From the NCBI GenBank assembly GCA_021502835.1, contig JAKFGP010000056.1, positions 43,005-107,004 of the forward strand: DNA of 64,000 bases, written 5' to 3'. Below, piece after piece: positions 32,135 to 41,268 of the stretch. The translations under genes and the position numbers were made by a program. The notes beneath the pieces are model-generated. The model made no database searches and was not told where the DNA came from. It saw nothing but the letters and a program-made list of their open reading frames with translations. The stretch's first letter is position 1. Every line of letters begins with the position of its first letter. This DNA comes from Streptomyces thinghirensis (GTDB taxonomy: Bacteria > Actinomycetota > Actinomycetia > Streptomycetales > Streptomycetaceae).

Positions 32135-32767
32135 CTACTTCGGCGACGCCACCACCAACCGCACCGCCAGCCCCGTGAACACCGTCCCGGAGACGATGTT
32201 CAGCCAGCGGTTCACCCGGGGCGCTGCGCCGGGTAGGCCCGCCAGCCGCCCGGACAGCAGCCCGACGAAGCCGTCCCACAGGAAGCCCATCACCACGAGG
32301 GTGCCGCCGAGCAGCAGCAACTGGCCGGGGACGTGCCCGAGCGAGGGGTCGACGAACTGCGGCAGGAACGCCACGTTGAAGAGGATCACCTTGGGATTGA
32401 GCAGGTTGGTGATCGCGCCCTGCCAGAAGGCCCGCCGCATTCCCGCGCCCCGGGGCGCCGTGTCGTCCCCGCCCGGCACCGAACGGTCCCGGAAGGCCTT
32501 CACCGCCAGGTACAGCAGATAGGCGGCGCCCGCCCAGCGCAGTACGTGATACAGCGTCGGCAGCGTCGTGAACAGCGCCGACAGCCCGAGCGCCGCGGCG
32601 ACCGCGTGCACCAGCATGGCGCAGGCCACCCCGAACGCGGCCATCACCCCCGCCGTGGGGCCGCCCCGCCCGCCCATCGCCACGATGAACATCGTGTCGG
32701 GCCCCGGGGTGATGCACAGCGCGAAGGCGGCGACGAGGAACGCCGCGTAGAGAGTCATGTCCACCAT
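32135..32767 (-). CDS. LysE/RhtB family exporter
   Basis: About 210 residues, intact in one frame. LYAAFLVAAFALCITPGPDT is the family N-terminus with the conserved PGPD. Later segments are GMRRAFWQGAITNLLNPKVI and FLPQFVDPSLGHVPGQLLLL; about six membrane helices. Exports amino acids or related amines. The start at 32767 (MVDMTLYAAF) or 32758 are both possible. Confidence 0.88.
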   Translation of the reverse strand: MVDMTLYAAFLVAAFALCITPGPDTMFIVAMGGRGGPTAGVMAAFGVACAMLVHAVAAALGLSALFTTLPTLYHVLRWAGAAYLLYLAVKAFRDRSVPGGDDTAPRGAGMRRAFWQGAITNLLNPKVILFNVAFLPQFVDPSLGHVPGQLLLLGGTLVVMGFLWDGFVGLLSGRLAGLPGAAPRVNRWLNIVSGTVFTGLAVRLVVASPK

Positions 32768-32852
32768 GGGCGCCATGCTCGACTCCGGGCGGCGCGGCCT
32801 CGGCCGAATTCCGCGGAGTGAGACGGACCGGGGACCGTGGCACCATCGCCGG

Positions 32853-34023
32853 GTGAGTACGCCCCGCACCGTCGACCGTGCCTTCGAGACCGCCCTGTAC
32901 GACGCCGCAGACGACGCCCTCGACACCGCCGCCTCGCTGCTCGCCGCCGACCCGGCCGCGGACGCGGAACTCGCCCGGCGCGGGGAGGAGTTCGTGGCCA
33001 TGGCCTGGCGGCGCGGCTGGCAGCCCGCCGACCTCGTACGGATCGTGCGGCGCGAGCTGGATGATGTCCACGTACGGCTGGTGGCGGCACTGATCCGGGC
33101 CCAGGCGCCGCACGACCGACCGCGCGGCCCCCGTTGGGCCGCGCAGCTCGACGCCGTACCGGATCAGGCGCCGCCCCGCACCGACCGCTTCTCGCAGGCC
33201 ACCGCCGTACTCGAGCTGTACCGCCTGCTGCTGCGCCTGCCGACCCTGGACCCCCTGGAGCCGGGTGTGTCGGGGCCGGCGGGCGTGTCGGGCGCCCCGG
33301 GTGAGGCGTCCCGCCGGGAGAACCGGCCGGAGTCCCGCACCCTCGCCCGCATCCGCGCGCGCTGCTCGCCAAGGCTGAGGCGACCGGGTATCCGGAGGAG
33401 GCGGAGGCGCCTCAGCGCCAAGGCGCAGGAGCTGATGGCCCGGCACAGTATCGACGAGGCGCTGCTGTCGGCCCACGCGCCCTCGCCCGACGCCCCGGGA
33501 GCCTGCCGGATCGGGGTGGAGCCGCCGTACGAGCAGGCCAAGGCGGTGCTGCTGGACGCGGTGGCCGACGCGAACCACTGCCGGGCGGTGTGGAACGAAC
33601 CCCTCGGCTTCTCCACCGTCGTCGGCTTCGGAGGCCGACCTGGAGGCGGTCGAACTCCTCTACACGTCCCTGCTGGTGCAGGCCGAGGCGGCGATGACGA
33701 AGGCGGAGGCCGCGCAGCGCGCGGGCGGGCGCAAGCGGACCAAGACCTTCCGCCAGTCGTTCCTCGCCGCCTACGCCCACCGCGCGGGCACCCGGCTCCG
33801 GGCGGCGACGGACGCGGCCACCGCCGAGTCCGGCACGACGACGGACGTGGACCTCCTGCCGGTCCTCGCCTCCCGCGAGGTCGCGGTCACGGACCGTCTG
33901 GAGCGCATGTTCCCGGAGACGACGACCACCCGACTGCGCGGCGCCGGCGACGCGGCGGGCTGGACGGAGGGCACCCGCGCGGCGGACGACGCCCGGGTCG
34001 ACCGCCGACGGCCACTGAGGTAG
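32853..34023 (+). CDS. DUF2786 domain protein
   Basis: About 390 residues. A helical N-terminal region carries RRGEEFVAMAWRRGWQPADL and LDAVPDQAPPRTDRFSQATA. The DUF2786 motif follows as LARIRALLAKAEATGYPEEAEA and SAKAQELMARHSIDEALLSA near 33345-33475 after frame repair. The C-terminal region is FRQSFLAAYAHRAGTRLR. Reaction unknown. Breaks near 33360-33405 and 33630. Divergent from the LysE gene with 85 bp between starts. Confidence 0.75.
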
Positions 34024-34041
34024 GCGTCCCGCCCCCGGCGG

Positions 34042-34557
34042 TCAGGAGCCGAGGCCGGCCGTCGGAAGTCCGGGCGGCAGTGACCCGCCCTCCGACTTGG
34101 TGTACGTCTCCTCGCCGAGGCCGCCCTGCCACGTCACCTTGAGGGACGTCCCGTCGACCGACTCGACGGTGCCGGTCGCCCGGTCGTCGCTGCCGTCGGT
34201 GCACTTCAGGCGGATCGTCCGGGTGCCGGAGTCCTCGCCCGTGGTCCCACTGCACACGGTCCCGCCGGTGGCGAAGAGGGCGGCCTTGTCGCCGGTGACC
34301 ATCAGCGCGACGGCCTGGCCGTCGGTGGTGGCCAGCCAACTGCCCTCCAGTTCACCCGCGGCGGCGGACGGCGATCCGCCGCTGCCGCCACCCGGGTCGG
34401 TGCTCGCGGACGCGGACGCGTTGGGCGCGGCCGAGGACTTGTCGCCCCCGCCCGAGCCGCCCCCGCCCGAGCCGCCGTCGTCGGAGTCGCCGCCGTCGGT
34501 GCACGCGGTCAGCGCCAGTGCGCCCACCAGCCCGACGGCCACGGCGGTGGCCCGCAC
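34042..34557 (-). CDS. secreted lipoprotein
   Basis: Signal peptide ATAVAVGLVGALALTACTDG with lipobox LTAC and a Gly/Ser/Asp-rich linker. A beta-rich domain follows: LEGSWLATTDGQAVALMVTG, LKVTWQGGLGEETYTKSEGG. 171 residues, one frame. Function unknown. Confidence 0.8.
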   Translation of the reverse strand: MRATAVAVGLVGALALTACTDGGDSDDGGSGGGGSGGGDKSSAAPNASASASTDPGGGSGGSPSAAAGELEGSWLATTDGQAVALMVTGDKAALFATGGTVCSGTTGEDSGTRTIRLKCTDGSDDRATGTVESVDGTSLKVTWQGGLGEETYTKSEGGSLPPGLPTAGLGS

Positions 34558-34607
34558 GGACCGACGGACCGCCCGCCCGCGCCGTTCCCCGCTCCCGCGG
34601 TCCTACT

Positions 34608-34671
34608 CGTCGCGCTCGCCGTACTCGTCGCGCTCGCCGTACTCGCCGTACTCGTCGCGTTCGCCGTGCTC
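34608..34671. repeat. 18-bp tandem repeat (TACTCGTCGCGCTCGCCG)
   Basis: Two full copies and two partial copies of TACTCGTCGCGCTCGCCG / TACTCGCCG lie upstream of the lipoprotein start. The plus strand has a hydrophobic open stretch here ending at TAG 34708, but no start codon. Confidence 0.75.
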
Positions 34672-34758
34672 TCCGCAGTCACCAGTGTCACCGGAAGCTC
34701 CAAGCTGTAGCCGGACGGCCGGGTCGGCCCCAAGACAGCCGCAAGCTACCAGGACGAC

Positions 34759-35064
34759 CTACCAGGACGACTTGCGAACTCCCGGCAGATATCCGGCGTG
34801 CGCCTGCCCACGCAGATTCACCCGGGACAGCCCGAAGACGCGGAGTAGCCGCGTGGGCGCCCGTCGACCTGGTCGCGGTTGCGCACGCGCGTGGGGCTCG
34901 CGTCGCGGGGCTGCCGGCGCAGTTCCCGCTGGGCGGCGAGCCGTTCGGCCTCCGTGGAGGACGGCCGGCGGACGATCTCCTTCAACTCGGACCGTCGCGC
35001 GGCGTACCGCGCGACGGTCTTCCTGCCGCTGCTCGTTCTTCGCGATCTTGCTCTTCTTGGCCAT
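34759..35064 (-). CDS. rpsN2: ribosomal protein S14, zinc-independent paralogue
   Basis: 101 residues after frame repair: [14 protein letters not shown], then [20 protein letters not shown], and the conserved end [28 protein letters not shown]. It has no CxxC pair, so it is the Cys-minus form used when zinc is short. Breaks near 35030 and 34840. Same strand and 24 bp from rpmB2. Confidence 0.93.
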   Translation of the reverse strand: MAKKSKIAKNEQRQEDRRAVRRATVRVEGDRPPAVLHGGRTARRPAGTAPAAPRREPHARAQPRPGRRAPTRLLRVFGLSRVNLRGQAHAGYLPGVRKSSW

Positions 35065-35088
35065 CGGATCCTCAGCCCCTCGGTCCTC

Positions 35089-35326
35089 TTAGACCTTCAC
35101 CCCGCGCGCGCGGATGCGCCGCCACGGCCGCCTCGACGCCGATCGCGTCGACCGTCTTGATCGCCTTCGTGCTCAGCCGCAGCCGTACGTGCCGGCTCTC
35201 GCTCGGCAGCCAGTAGCGCTTGGTCTGGATGTTGGGGTCGAAGCGGCGGGAGGTCCGCCGGTGGGAGTGGGAGATGCGGTTGCCGAAGCCGGGCCGGGTG
35301 CCGGTCAGCATGCAGTGGGCGGACAC
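35089..35326 (-). CDS. rpmB2: ribosomal protein L28, paralogue
   Basis: [34 protein letters not shown] and [23 protein letters not shown] are the L28 signatures; 78 residues. It lacks the paired cysteines of the zinc form. One frame break near 35113; the stop is TAA at 35089-35091. Transcribed away from rpmG2 across the Zur-box-like site. Confidence 0.93.
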
Positions 35327-35370
35327 GGTGACGTACCTCTCCTTCGGACCGGACGGTCCCTAGCTGTTAA

Positions 35371-35385
35371 TGGAATTCATTTTCA
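35371..35385. promoter_or_regulatory. Zur-box-like inverted repeat
   Basis: TGGAATTCATTTTCA in the 72-bp divergent region between rpmB2 and rpmG2. It is close to the Streptomyces Zur site (TGAAAATNATTTTCA form), which represses the same paralogous ribosomal genes when zinc is present. This is established regulation in S. coelicolor; the match here is by eye. Confidence 0.8.
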
Positions 35386-35398
35386 GTAAGATACCAGC

Positions 35399-35563
35399 AT
35401 GGCACGCAACGAACTCCGTCCGGTCATCAAACTCCGGTCCACCGCCGGGACCGGCTTCACCTACGTCACCCGCAAGAACCGCCGCAACGACCCGGACCGG
35501 CTGACCCTGCGCAAGTACGACCCGGTCGCCGGCCGTCACGTCGACTTCCGAGAGGAGCGCTGA
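35399..35563 (+). CDS. rpmG2: ribosomal protein L33, zinc-independent paralogue
   Basis: 54 residues, intact: [40 protein letters not shown]. No cysteines, hence the Cys-minus form. Starts 14 bp after the Zur-box-like site, 9 bp before rpmE2. Confidence 0.95.
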   Translation: MARNELRPVIKLRSTAGTGFTYVTRKNRRNDPDRLTLRKYDPVAGRHVDFREER

Positions 35564-35571
35564 CCCCCGCC

Positions 35572-35804
35572 ATGCGCAAGGGAATCCACCCCGAGTACCG
35601 CCCGGTCGTCTTCCGCGACCGCGCCGCGGACTACGCCTTCTCACCCCGCTCGACCATGACCAGCGAGCGCACGATCGAGTGGGAGGACGGCCAGACCTAC
35701 CCGGTCGTCGACGTCGAGATCTCGAACGTCAGCCACCCTTCTACACCGGCACCGCCCGTGTCCTGGACACGGCCGGCCGCGTGGAGCGCTTCGAGCGGCG
35801 GTAG
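35572..35804 (+). CDS. rpmE2: ribosomal protein L31 type B
   Basis: [46 protein letters not shown], then after a break near 35740 [20 protein letters not shown]. No CxxC, so type B. As sequenced it stops at TAG 35802. Adding one C after GTA would give RYGKRDGA and a TGA overlapping the next ATG at 35821, the usual coupled arrangement. Confidence 0.92.
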
Positions 35805-35820
35805 GAAAGCGGGACGGGGC

Positions 35821-37062
35821 ATGAGCGGGCCGGACCACCCGGGCCACTCGGACCACCGCGGTCGCCCGGACGACCCGGGCCGCCCCGCCCTGCCGGTGGT
35901 GATCGTCGGCGGGCTGCACGCCGACGCCCGGAGGGCGGCCGGCCCGGGTGCTGGCCGACGTGCCCGGCAGCGTCGTCCTCCACCACGACCTGGCGACGGC
36001 TACCGCGGCACGGTCGTCCGGACCGTCCGGGACGCCACCGGCATCCTGTCCGCCGGTGAGGCGCCCCTGGTCAACGACTGCGCCTGCTGCGCCCTGCGCG
36101 AGGACCTCGTCCCCGAGCTGGAGCGGCTCGCGGACGCCGGAGGTACCCCGCTGGCGGTCGTCGAGCTGTGGGACTCCGTCGAGCCCAAGGCCATGGCGGA
36201 GGTGGTGACGGCCGGCGGCTTCACCGTCACCGGCGTGATCACCGCCGTCGACCCGGCGCTGGTGCTGCCGTACCCGGCAACGGCGACGACCTCGCCGAGG
36301 GCGGCCTCGCCGCCGCGGCCACCGACCAGCGCACCGTCGCCGACACCTTCGCGCGCCAGCTGAGTACGCACCCGTCCTTGCCCTCGCCGAGTCCCTCCCC
36401 GGCTCCCCGGAGGCCGACGACGAGGACCGCGAGCTGCTGGCCCAACTGCATCCGACGGCCCGCCGGATCCCGATCGGCCACGGCCACGGCGACGGCCCGG
36501 CGGGCACCCCCGCCGCGCCCTCGGAGCTGGCGCGGGCCGCCCTCGCCGGCTTCGACGTGGAGGGCGCGGCGGCGGCCCAGCACCCGGCCTGCGCCCTGCT
36601 GCCCGCCGAGGCCGACGCGCACGGCGTCGCCACCCTCGTCTGGCACCGTCGCCGCCCCTTCCACCCGGAGCGGCTGTACGCGGCGCTGGAGGACCTGACC
36701 TGCGCCGCCGCCCGCAGCCGGGGCCGGTTCTGGCTGGTGGTAAGGCGGACACGCTGCTGCACTCGGGACGCCGCGGCGGGGCCCTGTGCGTGGAGAGCGC
36801 GGGGGCCGTGGCTCGCGTCTCTGCCCGACGCCGCCTGGGAACTGGTCCCGCCGGTGCGCCGCGCCGCCGCCGCGCTGGACTGGTACCCTGAGCACGGCGA
36901 CCGCTGCCAGCACCTGGTCTTCACGTCCCCCGGACTCGACCGCGACGGCCTGGAACGGCTCCTGGAGTCCTGCCTGCTGACCGACGCCGAGTACGCCGCG
37001 GCCAGGCCGCCCGGGAGCGGCTGCCGCCCGCCTTCGACACACCTCCTGGAGGTCCGACCCCC
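35821..37062 (+). CDS. COG0523/CobW-like protein lacking the P-loop
   Basis: About 400 residues. It begins like a G3E GTPase ([20 protein letters not shown]) but where GxxGxGKT should follow the strand there is [10 protein letters not shown]. The metal-site region [20 protein letters not shown] (CxxC/CACC) and [15 protein letters not shown] are kept, and the C-terminal CobW_C domain is present ([18 protein letters not shown]). A zinc chaperone role next to zinc-free ribosomal genes is plausible; GTP hydrolysis is doubtful. Breaks near 35945, 35993, 36282, 36360, 36740 and 37005; no clean stop is visible before rpsR2. Confidence 0.7.
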
Positions 37063-37293
37063 ATGCCACGCAGAGCGACCGCAGCCCGCCGGGAAGCGGC
37101 CCAACCCTGGATTAGGCCGGAGTGACGTACATCGATTATAAGGACACCGACCTGCTGCGGAAATTCATCTCCGACCGAGGCAAAGATCCGCGGCCGTCGC
37201 GTCACCCGCGTGACGTCCCAGCAGTAGTGGCAGCTGGCCAGGGCGATCAAGAACGCGCGCGAGATGGCACTGCTGCCGTACGGCATGCGCTGA
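37063..37293 (+). CDS. rpsR2: ribosomal protein S18 paralogue with two in-frame TAG codons
   Basis: MPRRATAARREAAQ, then GVTYIDYKDTDLLRKFISDR GK, RGRRVTRVTSQQ and AIKNAREMALLPYGMR, which is S18 of the type without the zinc cysteines. After frame repair two TAG codons remain, at 37113 (LD-TAG-AGVTYID) and 37225 (TSQQ-TAG-WQLARAI). At the second, family members have Gln. The following Trp (TGG) stands where relatives have Arg (CGG). It is either broken by substitutions or mis-sequenced. Two frame shifts are also needed (near 37105 and 37183). Confidence 0.85.
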
Positions 37294-37324
37294 CCTGCGC
37301 GCTCGTACCTCGTCCCGCCCCATC

Positions 37325-37360
37325 ACACCGGGGCCCGCTCAGAGGAGCGGCCCCGGTGTT
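37325..37360 (+). terminator. terminator of the ribosomal paralogue operon
   Basis: CACCGGGGC-CCGCTC / GAGCGG-CCCCGGTG stem around AGAG, followed by TTGTCGCTGTTG. Confidence 0.85.
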
Positions 37361-37597
37361 GTCGCTGTTGTTGACGTGTCTACGGAATCCGGGGCATACG
37401 CGGAACGACTTCTCGGGAGCGGGCGTCAGAGAGGGCAGAGGGCTTTCGGTGGGGAGCGGCCGCGGGGCTGTAACCCGCGAGAATTGGCGCGTGCACGTGC
37501 ATTTGCTCATGCATCTCGTGGAACAGGGTTATGATCCGGATCAGTTGACCACTGCATCAATGGCCACATCAGCCAGTGCACCACCGGGGAGCGACCT
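37361..37597 (+). other. upstream region of the DUF397 gene
   Basis: Non-coding 237 bp. It contains the element CGTGCACGTGCAT...TGCATCT at 37490-37516 and a TATGAT at 37530-37535 that could be a -10 box. No good -35 is visible. A shared copy of the element lies upstream of the HATPase gene. Confidence 0.5.
37490..37516 (+). promoter_or_regulatory. palindrome-containing element upstream of the DUF397 gene
   Basis: CGTGCACGTGCATTTGCTCA then TGCATCT. TGCACGTGCA within it is a perfect palindrome and a further TGCAT half-site follows. It ends 81 bp before the GTG start at 37598. Confidence 0.6.
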
Positions 37598-37838
37598 GTG
37601 GACCACGACGTGTACAACGGCATGGCCGCCACGCAACTGCACGACGTGGCCTGGCAGAAGAGCCGGCACAGCAACTCGCAGGGGTCCTGCGTGGAGTTCG
37701 CGCGGTTGCCGACGGCGGCGTGGCGGTGCGCAACTCCCGCTTCCCCGACGGTCCCGCGCTCGTCTACACGCGCGCCGAGATCGAGGCCATGCTGCTGGGT
37801 GTCAGGACGGCGAGTTCGACCACCTGATCGCGAGCTGA
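37598..37838 (+). CDS. DUF397 protein (WhiJ/AbaA-type module)
   Basis: About 79 residues: ATQLHDVAWQKSRHSNSQGS CVEFA, LPDGGVAVRNSRFPDGPALV, then VKDGEFDHLIAS after repair. DUF397 proteins are small partners of XRE-DUF5753 regulators in Streptomyces development modules. GTG start with GGGGAG 7 bp upstream. Breaks near 37710 and 37805. Confidence 0.85.
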
Positions 37839-37918
37839 CACGCGTACGCGAGCCTGATACGCGTGGACGCGAGGCGACACGCGTAGAACGCGGCGCGGAC
37901 GGGCGTCGCGGTTCGTCG

Positions 37919-38442
37919 TCACTCGTAGGCGGGCGGGTCCGTCATGTCGTCGGGCTTGTGGAGCCGGAACAAGGCCCAGACCACCTTGCCGTTGAGCGTC
38001 CCGGCGAGCGGGTGCCAGCCCCAGCTGTCGCTGAAGGAGTCGACGAGGAACAGGCCCCGGCCCCGACTCCGCCGAGAAGTCGTCCGTCTCGCGGGCCACC
38101 GGACTGTCGTGACTGGGGTCGCGCACCGCGCCACCAGGCGCTCGGTCCAGCGCATCAGATGCAGCCGGACGGGGCCGTTCTGCTCCCCGTGCCGAGGGGT
38201 GTCGGCCGGCAGCGCGTGGCGCAGGGCGTTGGTGACGAGTTCGGAGACCACCAGGCAGATGTCGTCGAAGCGGTCGCCCGCGTCCCAGCCGTCGAGCGTT
38301 CTGCGGGTGAATCTCCGGGCCTCGCGGACCGCTTCTGTAACGCGGCGGCAGGGCGCAGGAGGCGGCGTTGGACACGGCCCGGGTCGAGTGGCGGAAGGCC
38401 CTGCCGTAACGGCTCGAGCATGGTCGATCCATTCGTCCCCAT
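37919..38442 (-). CDS. HATPase_c ATP-binding regulatory protein (anti-sigma type)
   Basis: About 175 residues: MGTNGSTMLEPLRQGLPPLD P, REARRFTRRTLDGWDAGDRF, N-box DDICLVVSELVTNALRHALP near 38215-38265, and G-box GRGLFLVDSFSDSWGWHPL near 38010-38060. GHKL ATPase of the kind found beside XRE/DUF397 genes. ATG 38442 is preferred (GGGAG upstream). An upstream ATG at 38595 with a strong ribosome site would add a His/Cys-rich extension. Breaks near 38345, 38125 and 38070. Confidence 0.85.
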
Positions 38443-38519
38443 GCGAGGCACTCCCGGGAATTCGCGGTCGTAGCGATGCGGCGCGGTGGTGCGGGACCAT
38501 GGTTTCGGATGCGTACCGC

Positions 38520-38545
38520 AGATGCAGGGCAGATGCACGTGCACG
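38520..38545 (-). promoter_or_regulatory. shared palindromic element upstream of the HATPase gene
   Basis: On the minus strand CGTGCACGTGCATCTGCCC then TGCATCT, nearly the same as 37490-37516 and in the same orientation relative to its gene. It ends 77 bp before the ATG at 38442. Confidence 0.6.
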
Positions 38546-38762
38546 TGACCGAAATGGACCTGCCCGTACCGCTTGTTGGTCAATTTTTCCGTCATCTTCG
38601 CCCCCTCTTCATGTCGCGAGGCGGCCACTTCCTGGCCGCTGCGTGCATGATCCCGGAGCGTTTCCTTTGGCTCGATTCCGTTTCCGTAACCGGACGAGTA
38701 CTGCTCGGAGTGTTTTAGTGGCAGACTTCGGCCCCTGAAGACGGTTGGGGAGGCTGGCGAAC

Positions 38763-39630
38763 GTGAGCGCGGGAGAGCCCGGATCGGTGGTGCGGCGCAT
38801 GCTGCTCGGATCACAACTCAGGCGACTGCGTGAGACGCGGGGGATCACGCGGGAGGCGGCGGGCTACTCGATCCGCGCCTCGGAGTCGAAGATCAGCCGG
38901 ATGGAGTTGGGCCGGGTGAGCTTCAAGACGAGGGACGTCGAGGACCTGCTGACGCTGTACGGCATCACGGACGAGCAGGAGCGCGCCTCCCTGCTGTCCC
39001 TGGCCAAGGAGGCCAATGTCGCCGGCTGGTGGCACAGCTACTCCGACGTGCTGCCCAGTTGGTTCCCCACCTACGTGGGCCTGGAGGGGCGCCGCCTCGC
39101 TGATCCGGGTCTACGAGGTCCAGTTCGTGCACGGCCTGCTGCAGACCGAGGAGTACGCCCGCGCGGTCGTCCGGCGCGGCATGAAGGGCGCCGGCGAGGC
39201 GGACGCGTCGAACGGCGGGTGGCGCTGCGCCTGGAGCGGCAGAAGCACCTCGTCGCCGAGAACGCTCCCGAGTTCCACATCGTGCTGGACGAGGCCGCGC
39301 TGCGCCGCCCGTACGGCGACCGCGAGGTGATGCGCGGGCAGCTCCAGCACCTCATCGAGATGTCCGAACACCCCAATGTGCGGCTGCAGATCATGCCGTT
39401 CGGCTTCGGCGGGCACTCCGGCGAGTGGCGCGTTCACGATCCTCAGCTTCCCCGAGTCCGACCTGTCGGACGTCGTCTACCTGGAGCAGCTGACGAGCGC
39501 GCTGTACCTCGACAAGCACGAGGACGTCACCCAGTACGAGACGGCGCTGAAGGAACTCCAGCAGGACAGCCCGGGGCCGGACGAGAGCCGGGACCTTCTG
39601 CGGGGCTCCTTCAACTCTCCTGAAACGTAA
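38763..39630 (+). CDS. XRE-family regulator with DUF5753 (WhiJ-like)
   Basis: About 288 residues. The N-terminal HTH is GSQLRRLRETRGITREAAGY SIRASESKISRMELGR at residues about 15-55. The DUF5753 sensor region follows (GLLQTEEYARAVVRRGMKG, HIVLDEAALRRPYGDREVMR, ILSFPESDLSDVVYLEQLTS). GTG start with GGGGAGG 9 bp upstream. Breaks near 39090, 39215 and 39430. Divergent from the HATPase gene; DUF397 lies beyond it. Confidence 0.9.
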
Positions 39631-39699
39631 GTACGATGACGCTCAATCAGGCGGCTCGCTCGCGGGCGGCTGCGGCAGCTAAGGGGATTGAGGGATCAC

Positions 39700-41202
39700 A
39701 TGTCGTCGTACTTCACCGACCTCGCCCAGCAGTACATCGACGGCGAGTGGCGCCCCCGGGCACCGGTTCCTGGGACATCATTGACTTCAACCCGTACGAC
39801 AACGAGAAGCTGGCCTCGGTCACGATAGCCACGGTCGACGAGGTCGACGCCGCGTACCGGGCGGCCGAGCGCGCGCAGAAGCAGTGGGCGGCGACGAACC
39901 CGTACGCGCGCCGCGCGGTGTTCGAGAAGGTGCTGCGCCTCGTGGAGGACCGCGAGGCGGAGATCAGCGAGGCGATCATCGCCGAGCTGGGCGGCACCCG
40001 CCTGAAGGCCGCCTTCGAGCTGCACCTCGCCAAGGAGTTCCTGCGCGAGGCGGTCCACCTGTCGCTGCGCCCCGAGGGCGGATCATCCCCTCGCCGGTCG
40101 ACGGCAAGGAGAACCGCGTCTACCGGGTGCCGGTCGGTGTCGTGGGCGTCATCAGCCCCTTCAACTTCCCCTTCCTCCTCTCCTGAAGTCGGTCGCCCCG
40201 GCCCTCGCCCTCGGCAACGGCGTCGTCCTCAAGCCGCACCAGAACACGCCGATCGTCGGCGGCACCCCTGATCGCGAAGCTCTTCGAGGACGCCGGCCTG
40301 CCCGGCGGCCTGCTGGAACGTGGTCGTCACCGACATCGCGGAGATCGGCGACGCCTTCCTGGAGCACCCGGTCCCCAAGGTGATCTCCTTCACCGGCTCC
40401 GACAAGGTCGGCCGCCACGTGGCCACCGTGTGCGCCGCGAACTTCAAGCGCTCGGTCCTCGAACTCGGCGGCAACAGCGCCCTGGTGGTCCTCGACGACG
40501 CCGACGTCGACTACGCGGTCGACGCCGCGGTCCTTCAGCCGCTTCGTCCACCAGGGCCAGGTCTGCATGGCCGCCAAGCGGGTCCTGGTCGACCGCTCGG
40601 TGGCCGACGAGTTCACCGAAGTTCGTCTTAAGGTCAAGTCCCTCAAGGCCGGCGACCCGCGCGACCCGTCGACCGTCATCGGCCCGGTGATCAACTCCTC
40701 GCAGGCGGACGCCCTCTCGGGCGTCGTCGAGCAGGCGCTGGCCGAGGGCGCCACCGCCTGGTGCGCGGCACCACCACGGACAACCTCGTCGAGCCTTCCG
40801 TCCTGACCGGCCTGCCCCGCCGACTCCCGCGCTGCTCCAGCAGGAGGTCTTCGGCCCGGTCGCCTTCCTTGTCCCGTTCGACGGCGAGGAGGAGGCCGTA
40901 CGCCTCGTCAACGACACCCCGTACGGCCTGAGCGGCGCCGTGCACACCGGGAACGTCGAGCGCGGCGTCAACTTCGCCAAGCAGATCGACACCGGCATGT
41001 TCCACGTGAACGACGGGACCGTGCACGACGAGCCGCGATCGTGCCCTTCGGCGGCGAGAAGCACTCCGGCGTCGGCCGGCTCAACGGCGACACCATGCTG
41101 GACGCCTTCACCCCCGGAAGTGGATCTCGGTACAGCACGGCCGGAGCGGGTTCCCGTTCCGAGCGTCCCGAGGCCGCCGAGAACCTGAGCGGCCCGGGGT
41201 GA
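39700..41202 (+). CDS. aldehyde dehydrogenase (NAD(P)-dependent)
   Basis: About 490 residues, benzaldehyde/vanillin dehydrogenase type. [14 protein letters not shown] near 40135-40185, cofactor motif [12 protein letters not shown] near 40390, catalytic Glu in [15 protein letters not shown] near 40455-40495, catalytic Cys in [16 protein letters not shown] near 40550-40590, and [19 protein letters not shown] near 40845-40905. ATG with GAGGGA upstream. Breaks near 39755, 40080, 40187, 40265, 40320, 40535, 40617, 40760, 40815, 41035 and 41118. The family end GFPF is followed by a few extra codons to TGA 41200. Confidence 0.9.
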
Positions 41203-41268
41203 GCGCACCGCCTTGACATGGGCCGGACCGCGTGCCCGGTCCGGCCCTCTCGCCGCTAACCTGGACCC

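Noticed and set aside
34600..34710. Hydrophobic open stretch on the plus strand ending at TAG 34708
   Set aside because: No start codon in frame; it is the reading of an 18-bp tandem repeat upstream of the lipoprotein gene.
38443..38595. N-terminal extension of the HATPase protein with a HVHVHLPCICGTH motif
   Set aside because: It has a good ribosome site at 38595, but the family start is at 38442 as I recall it. The His-rich codons are the translation of the palindromic element that also occurs before the DUF397 gene, where it is non-coding.
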